A stretch of DNA of 64,000 bases, taken from assembly GCF_010548275.1 (NCBI RefSeq), contig NZ_JAAGLT010000038.1, positions 1 through 64,000 of the forward strand. The letters are read 5' to 3'. Below the pieces are notes generated by a model. The model saw nothing but the letters and a program-made list of their open reading frames with translations. It had not been told where the DNA came from and searched no databases. How positions within the stretch are numbered: position 1 is the first letter of the stretch; the number at the start of each line of letters is the position of its first letter. Positions 26,288 through 36,183 of this stretch are shown in pieces. Made by a program: the position numbers and the translations under genes. The stretch comes from Streptomyces sp. SID12488. GTDB taxonomy: Bacteria > Actinomycetota > Actinomycetes > Streptomycetales > Streptomycetaceae.

Positions 26288-26587
26288 TTACAGCTTCATC
26301 AGGCTGGCGTCGTCGACCGAGGCCGAGTGGCGGGAACGGAACAGGGACACGATGATCGCGAGCCCGACGACGACCTCCGCGGCGGCGACGACCATCGTGA
26401 AGAAGGCGATGACCTGCCCGTCGAGATTGCCGTGCATCCGGGAGAAGGTGACGAACGCGAGGTTGCAGGCGTTGAGCATCAGCTCGATGCACATGAAGAC
26501 GACGATCGCGTTGCGCCTGATCAGGACACCGGTGGCGCCGATCGTGAACAACAGGGCGGCGAGATACAGGTAGTTGACCGGGTTCAC
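26288..26587 (-). CDS. nuoK: NADH-quinone oxidoreductase subunit K
   Basis: A 99-residue, three-helix membrane subunit. MNPVNYLYLAALLFTIGATG is a typical start, with FMCIELMLNACNLAFVTFSR in helix 2 carrying the Glu essential for proton transfer, and VVAAAEVVVGLAIIVSLFR in helix 3 carrying the second conserved Glu. It begins with GTG and overlaps the nuoJ stop by four bases. Length is exactly that of the family (about 100). Confidence 0.95.
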   Translation of the reverse strand: MNPVNYLYLAALLFTIGATGVLIRRNAIVVFMCIELMLNACNLAFVTFSRMHGNLDGQVIAFFTMVVAAAEVVVGLAIIVSLFRSRHSASVDDASLMKL

Positions 26588-27450
26588 TTCGACGCCTCCC
26601 CGCTGTCCGAGCGACCGGCTGCACTACTGGCCGGTCCGATGTTGGTGCGCTCCAGACGGTCCTCGGCGCGCTGTTCCAGGGCCTTGAGGTCGTTGATGGC
26701 CTCGGCGGACACATCACGGATCTGGCCGCGCTGACGCAGCGTCTGCATGACCGACAGTTCGGCCGGGGTGCCGTCGGGCAGCAGGCCCGCGACGTCCACC
26801 GCGTTGTGCCGGGCGTACACACCGGGGGCGGGCAGCGGTGGCAGGTGCTTGCCCCGCACGCGCTCTTCCGACATCTCGCGCTGGGTCTTGGCGCGCTCGG
26901 TGCGCTCGCGGTGCGTGAGCACCATGGCGCCGACGGCGGCCGTGATCAGCAGGGCACCGGTGATCTCGAAGGCGAACACGTACTTCGTGAAGATGAGGGC
27001 GGCCAGGCCCTCCACGTTGCCGTTCGCGTTGGCCTGGCCGAGGCCGGCGAACTCCTTCAGGGAGGCGTTTCCGATGCCCGCGACCAGGAGGACGCCGAAG
27101 CCGAGCCCGCACAGCAGGGCCAGCCAGCGCTGGCCCTTGATGGTCTCCTTGAGGGAGTCCGCGGCGGTGACACCGACGAGCATGACCACGAAGAGGAACA
27201 GCATCATGATCGCGCCGGTGTAGACGACGATCTGGACGACGCCCAGGAAGTAGGCGCCGTTGGCCAGGTAGAACACCGCCAGGATGATCATGGTTGCGGC
27301 GAGACAGAGCGCGCTGTGCACGGCCCGCCTCATGAAGACGGTGCACAGGGCGCCGGCTACGGCTACGGTGCCGAGCACCCAGAACTGGAAGGCCTCACCC
27401 GTGGAGGTGCCGGCAGAAAGAGTGGCTGCGGCGGCGAGCTGCGCGCTCAT
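26584..27450 (-). CDS. nuoJ: NADH-quinone oxidoreductase subunit J
   Basis: A 288-residue subunit with five transmembrane helices in its first 200 residues; FYLANGAYFLGVVQIVVYTG and AIMMLFLFVVMLVG are the conserved family block, including the pi-bulge helix that couples quinone reduction to pumping. The start MSAQLAAAATLSAGTSTGE at the ATG 27450 overlaps the nuoI stop by four bases. The charged C-terminal extension of about 100 residues beyond the last helix, ending in a Ser/Gly-rich tail, is longer than in E. coli (184 aa in total there) and is a feature I associate with actinobacterial NuoJ. Confidence 0.93.
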   Translation of the reverse strand: MSAQLAAAATLSAGTSTGEAFQFWVLGTVAVAGALCTVFMRRAVHSALCLAATMIILAVFYLANGAYFLGVVQIVVYTGAIMMLFLFVVMLVGVTAADSLKETIKGQRWLALLCGLGFGVLLVAGIGNASLKEFAGLGQANANGNVEGLAALIFTKYVFAFEITGALLITAAVGAMVLTHRERTERAKTQREMSEERVRGKHLPPLPAPGVYARHNAVDVAGLLPDGTPAELSVMQTLRQRGQIRDVSAEAINDLKALEQRAEDRLERTNIGPASSAAGRSDSGEASK

Positions 27451-28058
27451 GCTCCCACCCCCTCTTCCTCGGGCTTCTCGCCCCTGGAGACGGCTACCTG
27501 ACGCACCGTGCCGGGGGCGGCCTCGGTGACCAGCCCCTGGTAGTAGTCCTGCTCGTCGGTGCCCGGGAAGATCGAGTGGGGCGATTCGACCATGCCCTCG
27601 TCGAGTCCGGCGAGCAGCTGTTCCTTGGTGTAGATGAGGTTGGCGCGGCTGCTGTCGGCCAGCTCGAACTCGTTCGTCATCGTCAACGCGCGCGTGGGGC
27701 ACGCCTCGATGCACAGCCCGCACAGGATGCAGCGGGCGTAGTTGATCTGGTAGACCGCGCCGTACCGCTCACCCGGCGAGTAGCGCTCCTCGTCGGTGTT
27801 GTCGGCGCCCTCCACATAGATGGCGTCCGCGGGGCAGGCCCAGGCGCACAGTTCGCAGCCGACGCACTTCTCCAGGCCGTCCGGATGGCGGTTGAGCTGG
27901 TGCCGTCCGTGGAACCGGGGAGCGGTGGTCTTCTCCTGCTCGGGGTACTGCTCGGTCAGCCGCTTCTTGAACATGGCCTTGAAGGTCACGCCGAAGCCGG
28001 CCACGGGGTTCTGGAAGCCGGGCTTCGACTGCCCGGTCTCCTTTGGCTCCTCAGCCAT
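27447..28058 (-). CDS. nuoI: NADH-quinone oxidoreductase subunit I (2 x [4Fe-4S])
   Basis: A 203-residue ferredoxin-like subunit linking the peripheral arm to the quinone site. Two cluster motifs are intact: CVGCELCAWACPADAI and CILCGLCIEACPTRAL (each CxxCxxCxxxCP), giving clusters N6a and N6b. The ATG at 28058 is preceded by an excellent AAAGGAGG, favouring MAEEPKETG over an in-frame start 20 codons earlier; this gives an 8-bp overlap with the nuoH stop. The N-terminal segment GFGVTFKAMFKKRLTEQYPE lies along the membrane in the family. Confidence 0.95.
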   Translation of the reverse strand: MAEEPKETGQSKPGFQNPVAGFGVTFKAMFKKRLTEQYPEQEKTTAPRFHGRHQLNRHPDGLEKCVGCELCAWACPADAIYVEGADNTDEERYSPGERYGAVYQINYARCILCGLCIEACPTRALTMTNEFELADSSRANLIYTKEQLLAGLDEGMVESPHSIFPGTDEQDYYQGLVTEAAPGTVRQVAVSRGEKPEEEGVGA

Positions 28059-29415
28059 CGGACGCCTCCTTTCCATCCAGAGATCCGTCACTGCCAGTAT
28101 CGGGCCCACCACTGACAATCAACTCGCGCTCACGGCGCGGGCGCCTGCGTGGCACCGCCGGCGCCTCCTGTCCCGGCAGTGGCGGTACGGGGAATCCGCC
28201 CGCCATCGGGTCGAAGGCGACGGGTTCGGCAGCGGCTGCCTGCTCCGCCTTGCCCCGGTCGCGGAAGATGTCGACCACGAAGGAGAGCAGCAGCAGGGCG
28301 AGGACACCGCCGCCGACGTAGAGGGCGATGTCGGCGAAGTCGTAGTTCTCGTTGCGCAGGGTCCGTACGGTCGCGACGAGCATCAGCCAGACCAGCGAGA
28401 CCGGGATCAGGACCTTCCAGCCGAGCTTCATCAGCTGGTCGTAGCGCACGCGCGGGAGGGTGCCGCGCAGCCAGATGAAGAAGAACAGCAGCAGCTGCAC
28501 CTTGATGACGAACCAGAGCATCGGCCACCAGCCGTGGTTGGCGCCCTCCCAGAAGGTGCTGATGGGGTAGGGAGCCCGCCAGCCGCCCAGGAAGAGCGTC
28601 ACCGACACGGCCGAGACGGTCACCATGTTGACGTACTCGGCGAGCATGAACAGCGCGAACTTGATCGACGAGTACTCGGTGTTGAAGCCGCCGACCAGGT
28701 CGCCCTCGGACTCCGGCATGTCGAAGGGGGCGCGGTTGGTCTCGCCGATCATCGTCACGACGTAGATGAGGAAGGAGACCGGCAGCAGGACGATGTACCA
28801 GCGGTCGTGCTGCTGTTCGACGATGGTCGAGGTCGACATCGACCCGGAGTAGAGGAACACCGAGGCGAAGGCGGCGCCCATGGCGATCTCGTACGAGATC
28901 ATCTGGGCGCAGGACCGCAGACCGCCCAGCAGGGGGTAGGTGGATCCGGAACTCCAGCCCGCGAGCACGATGCCGTAGATGCCGACCGAGGCGACCGCGA
29001 GGATGTAGAGCATCGCGATCGGCAGGTCGGTGAGCTGCATCGTCGTACGGGTGCCGAAGATCGAGACCTCGTTGCCGGCCGGTCCGAAGGGGATGACCGC
29101 GATCGCCATGAAGGCCGGGATGGCCGCGATGACCGGCGCGATGATGTAGACGACCTTGTCCGCGCGCTTGACGATCAGGTCTTCCTTGAGCATCAGTTTC
29201 ACGCCGTCGGCGAGCGACTGGAGCATGCCCCAGGGGCCGTGCCGGTTGGGGCCGATGCGCAGCTGCATCCAGGCGACGACCTTGCGTTCCCACACGATGG
29301 AGAACAGCACGGTGATCATCAGGAAGGCGAAGCAGAAGACCGCCTTGACGACGACCAGCCACCACGGGTCGGTGCCGAACAGGGAAAGGTCTTCAGCGGC
29401 GAGGTACGGGCTCAT
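28051..29415 (-). CDS. nuoH: NADH-quinone oxidoreductase subunit H
   Basis: A 454-residue, eight-helix subunit that forms the quinone-binding chamber with NuoB and NuoD. Conserved: ERKVVAWMQLRIGPNRHGPWGMLQ, ADGVKLMLKED, MISYEIAMGAA and ETNRAPFDMPESEGDLVGGFNTEYS, the last being the cytoplasmic loop lining the quinone tunnel. About 75 extra C-terminal residues (Pro/Arg/Gly-rich) extend beyond the usual roughly 325-350 residue length and look disordered. The ATG at 29415 overlaps the nuoG stop by four bases. Confidence 0.95.
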   Translation of the reverse strand: MSPYLAAEDLSLFGTDPWWLVVVKAVFCFAFLMITVLFSIVWERKVVAWMQLRIGPNRHGPWGMLQSLADGVKLMLKEDLIVKRADKVVYIIAPVIAAIPAFMAIAVIPFGPAGNEVSIFGTRTTMQLTDLPIAMLYILAVASVGIYGIVLAGWSSGSTYPLLGGLRSCAQMISYEIAMGAAFASVFLYSGSMSTSTIVEQQHDRWYIVLLPVSFLIYVVTMIGETNRAPFDMPESEGDLVGGFNTEYSSIKFALFMLAEYVNMVTVSAVSVTLFLGGWRAPYPISTFWEGANHGWWPMLWFVIKVQLLLFFFIWLRGTLPRVRYDQLMKLGWKVLIPVSLVWLMLVATVRTLRNENYDFADIALYVGGGVLALLLLSFVVDIFRDRGKAEQAAAAEPVAFDPMAGGFPVPPLPGQEAPAVPRRRPRRERELIVSGGPDTGSDGSLDGKEASDG

Positions 29416-31916
29416 GCCTCCACCTCCTTGGGTGCGTCGGAGGCGAGGGTCGCCGGGCCGATGCGGACGAGTGCGCCGGGCAGCGCCCCGGTGTCGGAGG
29501 CGACGCCGCCTCCGGTGGAGTTCAGCGGCAGCCAGACCACGCGGTCGGGCATCTCGGTGACCCTGAGGGGGAGTTCGACCGTCCCGGTGGCACCGGTCAC
29601 GGCGAGCAGATCGCCCTCCTTGACCCCGGCTTCGGCCGCCGTGGCGGCCGACACGCGCGCGTGTGCGGCGTGCCGCGTCCCGGCGAGCGCGTCGTCGCCC
29701 TCCTGGAGACGCCCCTGGTCGAGCAGCAGCCGGTGCCCGGCGAGGACCGCTTCTCCTACGGCCGGACGTGGCAACTGGGCACCGATCTCCAGGGGGTTGG
29801 TGGCCCGCGTCCCGTCCCAGGACCCGAGTCGGTCCAGTTCGGCCCGCGCGGTCCGCAGATCCGGCAGTCCCAGGTGTACGTCCATGGCGTCGGCCAGCAT
29901 CTGGAGCACACGGGCGTCGGACGGCGCGACACGCCGGGTCATCTGGTCGGGCTTGAGCGCGGCCTCGAAGGGACGGCCCCGGCCCTCCCAGTTGAGGAAG
30001 GTGCCCGCCTTCTCGGCGACCGCGGCGACCGGGAGTACGACGTCGGCGTTCTCGGTGACCTCGCTGGGCCGCAGTTCCAGCGACACCAGGAAGCCCACCT
30101 CACGAAGCGCTTCACGCGCGCGCGGCGGATCCGGCAGGTCGGCGACCTCGACGCCGGCGACCACCAGGGCCTGCAACTCGCCTCCGGCGGCGGCCTCGAC
30201 GATCTGGCCGGTGTCACGGCCGAAGCGGTGCGGAAGCTCGGCCACGCCCCAGGCGACGGCGACCTCGTCCCTCGCGCGCGGGTCGGTCGCCGGACGCCCG
30301 CCCGGCAGCAGGGACGGCAGCGCGCCGGCCTCGACGGCCCCGCGCTCCCCCGCCCGGCGCGGGATCCACACCAGCTGGGCGCCGGTCGTGGAAGCCGCCC
30401 GTACGGCGGCGGTGAGACCGCCCGCCACAGCGGCCAGCCGCTCTCCCACGACGATCACCGCGCCCTCGGTGCGCAGCGCCTCGGCGGCGGTCACCCCGCT
30501 CTCCTCCAGCCCGAACCCGCTCCCGAGCGCGTCAAGCCACTCGGTCTCGGTGCCGGGGGCGGCGGGGAGCAGCGTGCCGCCGGCCTTCTCCAGGCCGCGC
30601 GTCGCGTGCGTGGCGAGCGAGAAGACCTTCTGTCCGTGTCCCCGCCAGGCCTTGCGCAGCCGCAGGAAGACACCGGGCGCCTCCTCCTCGGACTCGAACC
30701 CGACGAGCAGGACCGCGGGCGCCTTCTCCAGGGAGGTGTACGTGACACCCGTACCGTCGAGGTCGCGTCCGCGTCCGCCGACCCGGGCGGCCAGGAAGTC
30801 GGCCTCCTCGGCGCTGTGCACGCGCGCGCGGAAGTCGATGTCGTTGGTGTCGAGGGCCACGCGCGCGAACTTGCTGTACGCGTAGGCGTCCTCGACGGTG
30901 AGCCGGCCGCCGGTGAGAACGCCCGTACGGCTGCGGGCCGCGAGGAGTCCCTGTGCCGCCGCCTCCAGCGCCTCGGGCCAGGAGGCGGGCTCCAGGACGC
31001 CGTCGGCGTTGCGGACGAGGGGCGTCTGGAGCCGGTCGGGCTTCTGCGCGTAGCGGAAGCCGAAGCGTCCCTTGTCGCAGATCCAGTCCTCGTTGACCTC
31101 TGGCTCGTTGGCCGCCAGGCGCCGCATGACCTTGCCGCGCCGGTGGTCGGTGCGGGTGGCGCAGCCGCCGGAGCAGTGCTCGCACACCGAGGGCGAGGAG
31201 ACGAGGTCGAAGGGGCGGGAGCGGAAGCGATACGCCGCCGAGGTCAGCGCGCCGACCGGGCAGATCTGGATCGTGTTCCCGGAGAAGTACGACTCGAAGG
31301 GGTCTCCCTCACCGGTGCCGACCTGCTGGAGCGCGCCGCGCTCGATCAGCTCGATCATCGGGTCGCCCGCGATCTGGTTGGAGAAGCGGGTGCAGCGGGC
31401 GCACAGCACGCACCGCTCGCGGTCGAGCAGCACCTGTGTGGAGATCGGTACGGGCTTCTCGTAGGTCCGCTTCTTGCCCTCGAAGCGGGACTCCGACTGT
31501 CCGTGCGACATGGCCTGGTTCTGCAGGGGGCACTCGCCGCCCTTGTCGCAGACCGGGCAGTCGAGCGGGTGGTTGATGAGGAGCAGCTCCATCACACCGT
31601 GCTGGGCCTTTTCGGCCACCGGCGAGGTGAGGTGAGTCTTGACGACCATCCCGTCCGTACAGGTGATCGTGCAGGACGCCATGGGCTTGCGCTGGCCCTC
31701 GACCTCGACGATGCACTGGCGGCAGGCGCCGGCCGGGTCGAGGAGGGGGTGGTCGCAGAAGCGCGGGATCTCGATGCCGAGCTGTTCGGCGGCGCGGATC
31801 ACCAGGGTGCCCTTGGGCACGCTGATGTCGATGCCGTCGATCTTCAGCGAGACGAGATCTTCCGGCGGGACCGCCGCGTCGCCCCCTCCGGAGGGAGCGC
31901 TCGTGGTCACCGTCAT
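29412..31916 (-). CDS. nuoG: NADH-quinone oxidoreductase subunit G
   Basis: An 834-residue iron-sulfur subunit of the peripheral arm. The N-terminal [2Fe-2S] domain has CDHPLLDPAGACRQC and the final Cys in MASCTITC; then come HPLDCPVCDKGGECPLQ (His/Cys-ligated N5-type cluster) and CVLCARCTRF with NTIQICPVGAL ([4Fe-4S]). A further CEHCSGGCATR site begins the molybdopterin-oxidoreductase-like C-terminal domain, which is catalytically empty in complex I. The start overlaps the nuoF stop by four bases. The Ala/Gly-rich central part is weakly conserved, as is usual. Confidence 0.94.
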   Translation of the reverse strand: MTVTTSAPSGGGDAAVPPEDLVSLKIDGIDISVPKGTLVIRAAEQLGIEIPRFCDHPLLDPAGACRQCIVEVEGQRKPMASCTITCTDGMVVKTHLTSPVAEKAQHGVMELLLINHPLDCPVCDKGGECPLQNQAMSHGQSESRFEGKKRTYEKPVPISTQVLLDRERCVLCARCTRFSNQIAGDPMIELIERGALQQVGTGEGDPFESYFSGNTIQICPVGALTSAAYRFRSRPFDLVSSPSVCEHCSGGCATRTDHRRGKVMRRLAANEPEVNEDWICDKGRFGFRYAQKPDRLQTPLVRNADGVLEPASWPEALEAAAQGLLAARSRTGVLTGGRLTVEDAYAYSKFARVALDTNDIDFRARVHSAEEADFLAARVGGRGRDLDGTGVTYTSLEKAPAVLLVGFESEEEAPGVFLRLRKAWRGHGQKVFSLATHATRGLEKAGGTLLPAAPGTETEWLDALGSGFGLEESGVTAAEALRTEGAVIVVGERLAAVAGGLTAAVRAASTTGAQLVWIPRRAGERGAVEAGALPSLLPGGRPATDPRARDEVAVAWGVAELPHRFGRDTGQIVEAAAGGELQALVVAGVEVADLPDPPRAREALREVGFLVSLELRPSEVTENADVVLPVAAVAEKAGTFLNWEGRGRPFEAALKPDQMTRRVAPSDARVLQMLADAMDVHLGLPDLRTARAELDRLGSWDGTRATNPLEIGAQLPRPAVGEAVLAGHRLLLDQGRLQEGDDALAGTRHAAHARVSAATAAEAGVKEGDLLAVTGATGTVELPLRVTEMPDRVVWLPLNSTGGGVASDTGALPGALVRIGPATLASDAPKEVEA

Positions 31917-33259
31917 GCGTTCACCTCCGTGCGGTCGGCCCAGGCCGTGGACTTGGCCGGGTCGAAGGGGCAGCCCCGGCCCGTGATGTGGTCCTCGTAC
32001 TCCTCGCGGAAGTACTTGAGGGAGGAGAAGATCGGCGAGGCGGCGCCGTCCCCGAGAGCGCAGAAGGACTTGCCGTTGATGTTGTCGGCGATGTCGTTCA
32101 GCTTGTCGAGGTCGGACATGACGCCCTTGCCGGCCTCGATGTCGCGCAGCAACTGCACGAGCCAGTACGTCCCTTCACGGCAGGGCGTGCACTTGCCGCA
32201 GGACTCGTGGGCGTAGAACTCGGTCCAGCGGGTGACCGCCCGGACGACGCAGGTGGTCTCGTCGAAGCACTGGAGTGCTTTTGTGCCGAGCATGGAACCC
32301 GCGGCGCCCACTCCTTCGTAGTCAAGAGGGACGTCGAGGTGCTCGTCGGTGAACATCGGTGTCGAGGAGCCGCCCGGTGTCCAGAACTTCAGCCGGTGGC
32401 CGGAGCGCATCCCGCCGCTCATGTCGAGGAGTTGGCGGAGCGTGATGCCGAGCGGGGCCTCGTACTGGCCCGGACTGGTGACATGGCCGCTGAGCGAGTA
32501 GAGCGTGAAGCCCGGGGACTTCTCGCTTCCCATCGACCGGAACCATTCTTTTCCCTTTTGCAGAATCGCGGGAACCGACGCGATCGACTCGACGTTATTT
32601 ACAACAGTTGGGCACGCATAGAGCCCTGCGACGGCAGGAAAGGGGGGACGGAGCCGCGGTTGACCCCGGCGGCCTTCGAGCGAGTCGAGCAGTGCGGTCT
32701 CTTCACCACAGATGTACGCGCCCGCGCCCGCGTGCACGGTGAGTTCGAGGTCGAGTCCGCTGCCGAGTGCGTCCTTGCCGAGGTAGCCCGCCGCGTAGGC
32801 CTCACGTACGGCCTCGTGCAACCGCCGCAGCACTGGCACGACTTCACCACGCAGATAGATGAACGCATGCGAAGACCTGATGGCATAACACGCGATCACA
32901 ATGCCCTCGATGAGGCTGTGCGGGTTCGCGAAGAGGAGCGGGATGTCCTTACAGGTTCCCGGCTCCGATTCGTCGGCGTTGACAACTAGATAGTGTGGTT
33001 TTCCATCGCCCTGCGGAATGAACTGCCATTTCATTCCTGTGGGGAATCCCGCACCACCACGGCCACGCAGACCGGACTCCTTGACATACGCGATGAGGTC
33101 GTCCGGAGTCATCGCGAGGGCCTTGCGGAGTCCCTCGTACCCTTCGTGCCGCCGGTAGACGTCGAGGCTCCAGGACCGGTCCTCGTCCCAGAAGGCCGAC
33201 AGCACGGGTGCGAGCAGCTTCTCGGGGCTGGTGTCGTTGATCTCGGGTGCCAATGTCAT
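31913..33259 (-). CDS. nuoF: NADH-quinone oxidoreductase subunit F (NADH/FMN site)
   Basis: A 448-residue subunit that binds NADH and FMN and carries the first [4Fe-4S] cluster. Seen: GLRGRGGAGFPTGMKW (FMN/NADH glycine-rich loop), NADESEPGTCKDI, AGAYICGEETALLDSLEG, and the cluster motif ESCGKCTPCREG. The ATG at 33259 shares its A with the nuoE stop (TGATG); a GTG directly before it is an alternative. Around 32500-33060 the codon use has lower GC than the rest of the gene, but the frame and motifs are continuous. Confidence 0.95.
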   Translation of the reverse strand: MTLAPEINDTSPEKLLAPVLSAFWDEDRSWSLDVYRRHEGYEGLRKALAMTPDDLIAYVKESGLRGRGGAGFPTGMKWQFIPQGDGKPHYLVVNADESEPGTCKDIPLLFANPHSLIEGIVIACYAIRSSHAFIYLRGEVVPVLRRLHEAVREAYAAGYLGKDALGSGLDLELTVHAGAGAYICGEETALLDSLEGRRGQPRLRPPFPAVAGLYACPTVVNNVESIASVPAILQKGKEWFRSMGSEKSPGFTLYSLSGHVTSPGQYEAPLGITLRQLLDMSGGMRSGHRLKFWTPGGSSTPMFTDEHLDVPLDYEGVGAAGSMLGTKALQCFDETTCVVRAVTRWTEFYAHESCGKCTPCREGTYWLVQLLRDIEAGKGVMSDLDKLNDIADNINGKSFCALGDGAASPIFSSLKYFREEYEDHITGRGCPFDPAKSTAWADRTEVNA

Positions 33260-34110
33260 CACTCCCCCTCCTCGGTGACGGGCCCCGCCGGGTGGGAGGG
33301 GTCGGAAGCCGCCGTGTCCTGCGGCGCGTCGTGCGAACTGAGGTGCTCGGCGGACGACGGGTCGTGCGGCGGCGCGGCCTTGGAGGAACCACCCCTGGGG
33401 TGCACCACACGCGCGGGGCTCTCGCCCTTGGCCAGCCGGAGCCCGATCAGCGAGGCGGGGCCGGAGCTGCCGCTCGCCTCGACGGCCCCGTCCCGGGTGT
33501 CGGGGAAGCCCGCCAGGATGCGGGCGGTGTCCTTGAACGTGCACAGGGGGGCACCGCGCGTGGGTTCCACCTGCACCCCCGCGCGCAGGTCGTCGACGAG
33601 ACGCTTGGCGCTGGCCGGGGTCTGGTTGTCGAAGAACTCCCAGTTGACCATCACGACGGGCGCGAAGTCGCAGGCCGCGTTGCACTCGATGTGCTCCAGG
33701 GTGACCTTGCCGTCCTCGGTGGTACCGCCGTTGGCGACGCCGAGGTGCTCCTGGAGGGTCTCGAAGATGGCGTCGCCGCCCAGCACCGCGCACAGGGTGT
33801 TGGTGCAGACGCCCACCTGGTAGTCGCCGGAGGGGCCCCGGCGGTACATGGAGTAGAAGGTGGCGACCGCGGTGACCTCGGCCGTGGTCAGACCCAGGAT
33901 GTCCGCGCAGAACCGCATCCCGGTGCGCGTGACATGGCCCTCCTCCGACTGCACGAGATGCAGCAACGGCAGGAGGGCGGACCGGGAGTCCGGGTAGCGG
34001 GCGATGACCTCGCGGGAGTCCGCTTCGAGCCTGGCTCGAACGTCGTCCGGGTAAGCGGGCGCGGGCAGTTGGGGCATGCCCAGGCTGACGCCCTCGGGGG
34101 TGGTGGTCAC
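33259..34110 (-). CDS. nuoE: NADH-quinone oxidoreductase subunit E ([2Fe-2S])
   Basis: A 283-residue thioredoxin-like [2Fe-2S] subunit that sits beside NuoF. The four ligands are in CTNTLCAVLGG and HIECNAACDFAP. The N-terminal helical part is canonical (ALLPLLHLVQSEEGHVT, FCADILGLTTAEVTAVATFY). After about residue 190 there is an extra tail of roughly 90 residues rich in Ser, Pro, Gly and His, not needed for the fold and probably disordered. The GTG at 34110 overlaps the nuoD stop by four bases and has GGGAGGCG upstream. Confidence 0.94.
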   Translation of the reverse strand: MTTTPEGVSLGMPQLPAPAYPDDVRARLEADSREVIARYPDSRSALLPLLHLVQSEEGHVTRTGMRFCADILGLTTAEVTAVATFYSMYRRGPSGDYQVGVCTNTLCAVLGGDAIFETLQEHLGVANGGTTEDGKVTLEHIECNAACDFAPVVMVNWEFFDNQTPASAKRLVDDLRAGVQVEPTRGAPLCTFKDTARILAGFPDTRDGAVEASGSSGPASLIGLRLAKGESPARVVHPRGGSSKAAPPHDPSSAEHLSSHDAPQDTAASDPSHPAGPVTEEGE

Positions 34111-35429
34111 CGGTCGACGCCTCCCATCACGGGGTCGATGGACGCGACGGCGACGATGACGTCGGCGACCTGGCCGCCCTCGCACATCGCCGCCATCGCC
34201 TGCAGGTTGGTGAAGGACGGGTCCCGGAAGTGGACCCGGTAGGGGCGGGTGCCTCCGTCGGAGACGGCGTGCACCCCGAGTTCGCCCTTGGGTGACTCGA
34301 CGGCCGCGTACGCCTGTCCCGGCGGGACGCGGAAACCCTCGGTCACCAGCTTGAAGTGGTGGATCAGGGCCTCCATGGAGGTGCCCATGATCTTCTTGAT
34401 GTGGTCCAGGGAGTTCCCCAGGCCGTCCGGTCCCAGAGCGAGCTGGGCGGGCCAGGCGATCTTCTTGTCGGTGACCATGACCGGGCCGGGCCGCAGCCGG
34501 TCCAGGCACTGTTCGACGATCCTGAGCGACTGGCGCATCTCCTCCAGGCGGATCAGGAAGCGTCCGTAGGAGTCGCAGGAGTCGGCGGTGGGGATGTCGA
34601 AGTCGAACGTCTCGTAGCCGCAGTACGGCTGGGACTTGCGCAGGTCGTGCGGGAGGCCGGTGGAGCGCAGGACCGGGCCGGTGGCGCCGAGGGCCATGCA
34701 GCCGGCCAGGTCGAGGTAACCGACGTCCTGCATACGGGCCTTGAAGATGGGGTTCCCGGTGGCGAGCTTGTCGTACTCGGGAAGGTTCTTCCTCATCTTC
34801 TTCACGAACTCGCGGATGTGGTCCACCGCGCCTGGCGGCAGGTCCTGGGCGAGTCCGCCGGGGCGGATGTACGCGTGGTTCATCCGCAGGCCCGTGATGA
34901 GCTCGTAGATGTCGAGAATCATTTCACGATCACGGAATCCGTAGATCATGATCGTGGTCGCGCCGAGTTCCATACCGCCGGTGGCGATGCACACGAGGTG
35001 CGAGGACAGCCGGTTGAGCTCCATCAGGAGCACGCGGATGAGGGTGGCGCGGTCGGGAATCTGGTCCTCGATGCCGAGGAGCTTCTCGACGGCGAGACAG
35101 TAGGCGGTCTCGTTGAAGAAGGACGTCAGGTAGTCCATGCGCGTGACGAAGGTCGTGCCCTGCGTCCACGTGCGGAACTCGAGGTTCTTCTCGATGCCGG
35201 TGTGCAGATAGCCGATGCCGCAGCGGGCCTCGGTGACCGTCTCGCCGTCGATCTCCAGGATGAGGCGGAGCACGCCGTGGGTGGACGGGTGCTGCGGGCC
35301 CATGTTGACGACGATGCGCTCGTCGTCGGCACGGGCCGCGGACTGGACGACCTCGTCCCAGTCGCCACCGGTGACCGTGTAGACGGTGCCCTCGGTGGTC
35401 TCGCGCGGAGTTGCGTGCTGCGTGCTCAT
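34107..35429 (-). CDS. nuoD: NADH-quinone oxidoreductase subunit D
   Basis: A 440-residue subunit that, with NuoB and NuoH, forms the quinone reduction site; related to the large subunit of [NiFe] hydrogenases without metal ligands. Hallmarks: NMGPQHPSTHGVLRL (His of the quinone site), GYLHTGIEKNLE, MDYLTSFFNETAY, LMELNRLSSHL, RMNHAYIRPGG and the C-terminal YRVHFRDPSFTNLQ...DPVMGGVDR. The ATG overlaps the nuoC stop by four bases. Confidence 0.96.
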   Translation of the reverse strand: MSTQHATPRETTEGTVYTVTGGDWDEVVQSAARADDERIVVNMGPQHPSTHGVLRLILEIDGETVTEARCGIGYLHTGIEKNLEFRTWTQGTTFVTRMDYLTSFFNETAYCLAVEKLLGIEDQIPDRATLIRVLLMELNRLSSHLVCIATGGMELGATTIMIYGFRDREMILDIYELITGLRMNHAYIRPGGLAQDLPPGAVDHIREFVKKMRKNLPEYDKLATGNPIFKARMQDVGYLDLAGCMALGATGPVLRSTGLPHDLRKSQPYCGYETFDFDIPTADSCDSYGRFLIRLEEMRQSLRIVEQCLDRLRPGPVMVTDKKIAWPAQLALGPDGLGNSLDHIKKIMGTSMEALIHHFKLVTEGFRVPPGQAYAAVESPKGELGVHAVSDGGTRPYRVHFRDPSFTNLQAMAAMCEGGQVADVIVAVASIDPVMGGVDR

Positions 35430-36183
35430 GAGTACGACCTCCGCTGGTCCGGAGCCGGGATCTGGGCGCCCTTGTACTCGACGGGGATGCCGCCGAGGGG
35501 ATAGTCCTTGCGCTGCGGGTGACCCGGCCAGTCGTCCGGCATCATGATCCGCGTGAGGGCCGGGTGGCCGTCGAAGATGATCCCGAAGAAGTCGTAGGTC
35601 TCGCGTTCGTGCCAGTCGTTCGTCGGATAGACGGAGACCAGGGACGGGACGTGCGGGTCGCTGTCCGGGGCGCTGACTTCGAGGCGGATCAGCCTGTTGT
35701 GGGTGATCGAGCGCAGGTGGTAGACGGCGTGCAGCTCGCGGCCCTTGTCCTGCAGGTAGTGGACTCCGCTCACGCCCGTGCAGAGTTCGAAGCGCAGGGC
35801 AGGGTCGTCGCGCAGGGTCTGGGCGACACCGAGCAGGTACGCGCGTTCGACGTGGAACGTCAGCTCGTCGCGGTCGACGACCGTCTTCTCGATCACGTTC
35901 TCGGGGACCAGTCCCTGTTCCTCCAGGGCGCCCTCGAGTTCGTCGGCGACCTCGTCGAACCAGCCGCCGTACGGCCGCGCCGAGGCTCCCGGGAGCCGGA
36001 CCGAGCGGACCAGGCCGCCGTAACCGGACGTGTCGCCACCGTTGTTGGCGCCGAACATGCCGCGCTGGACGCGGATCTCCTCGCCGCCGTCGCCGCGCTG
36101 GCCGGGGAGGTTGGAGGCGGCGAGGTCCTTCTCGGGGTTGACCCCCTCGGCCGGCCTGCCTGCTCCGGTGCCGTTCGCGTCGC

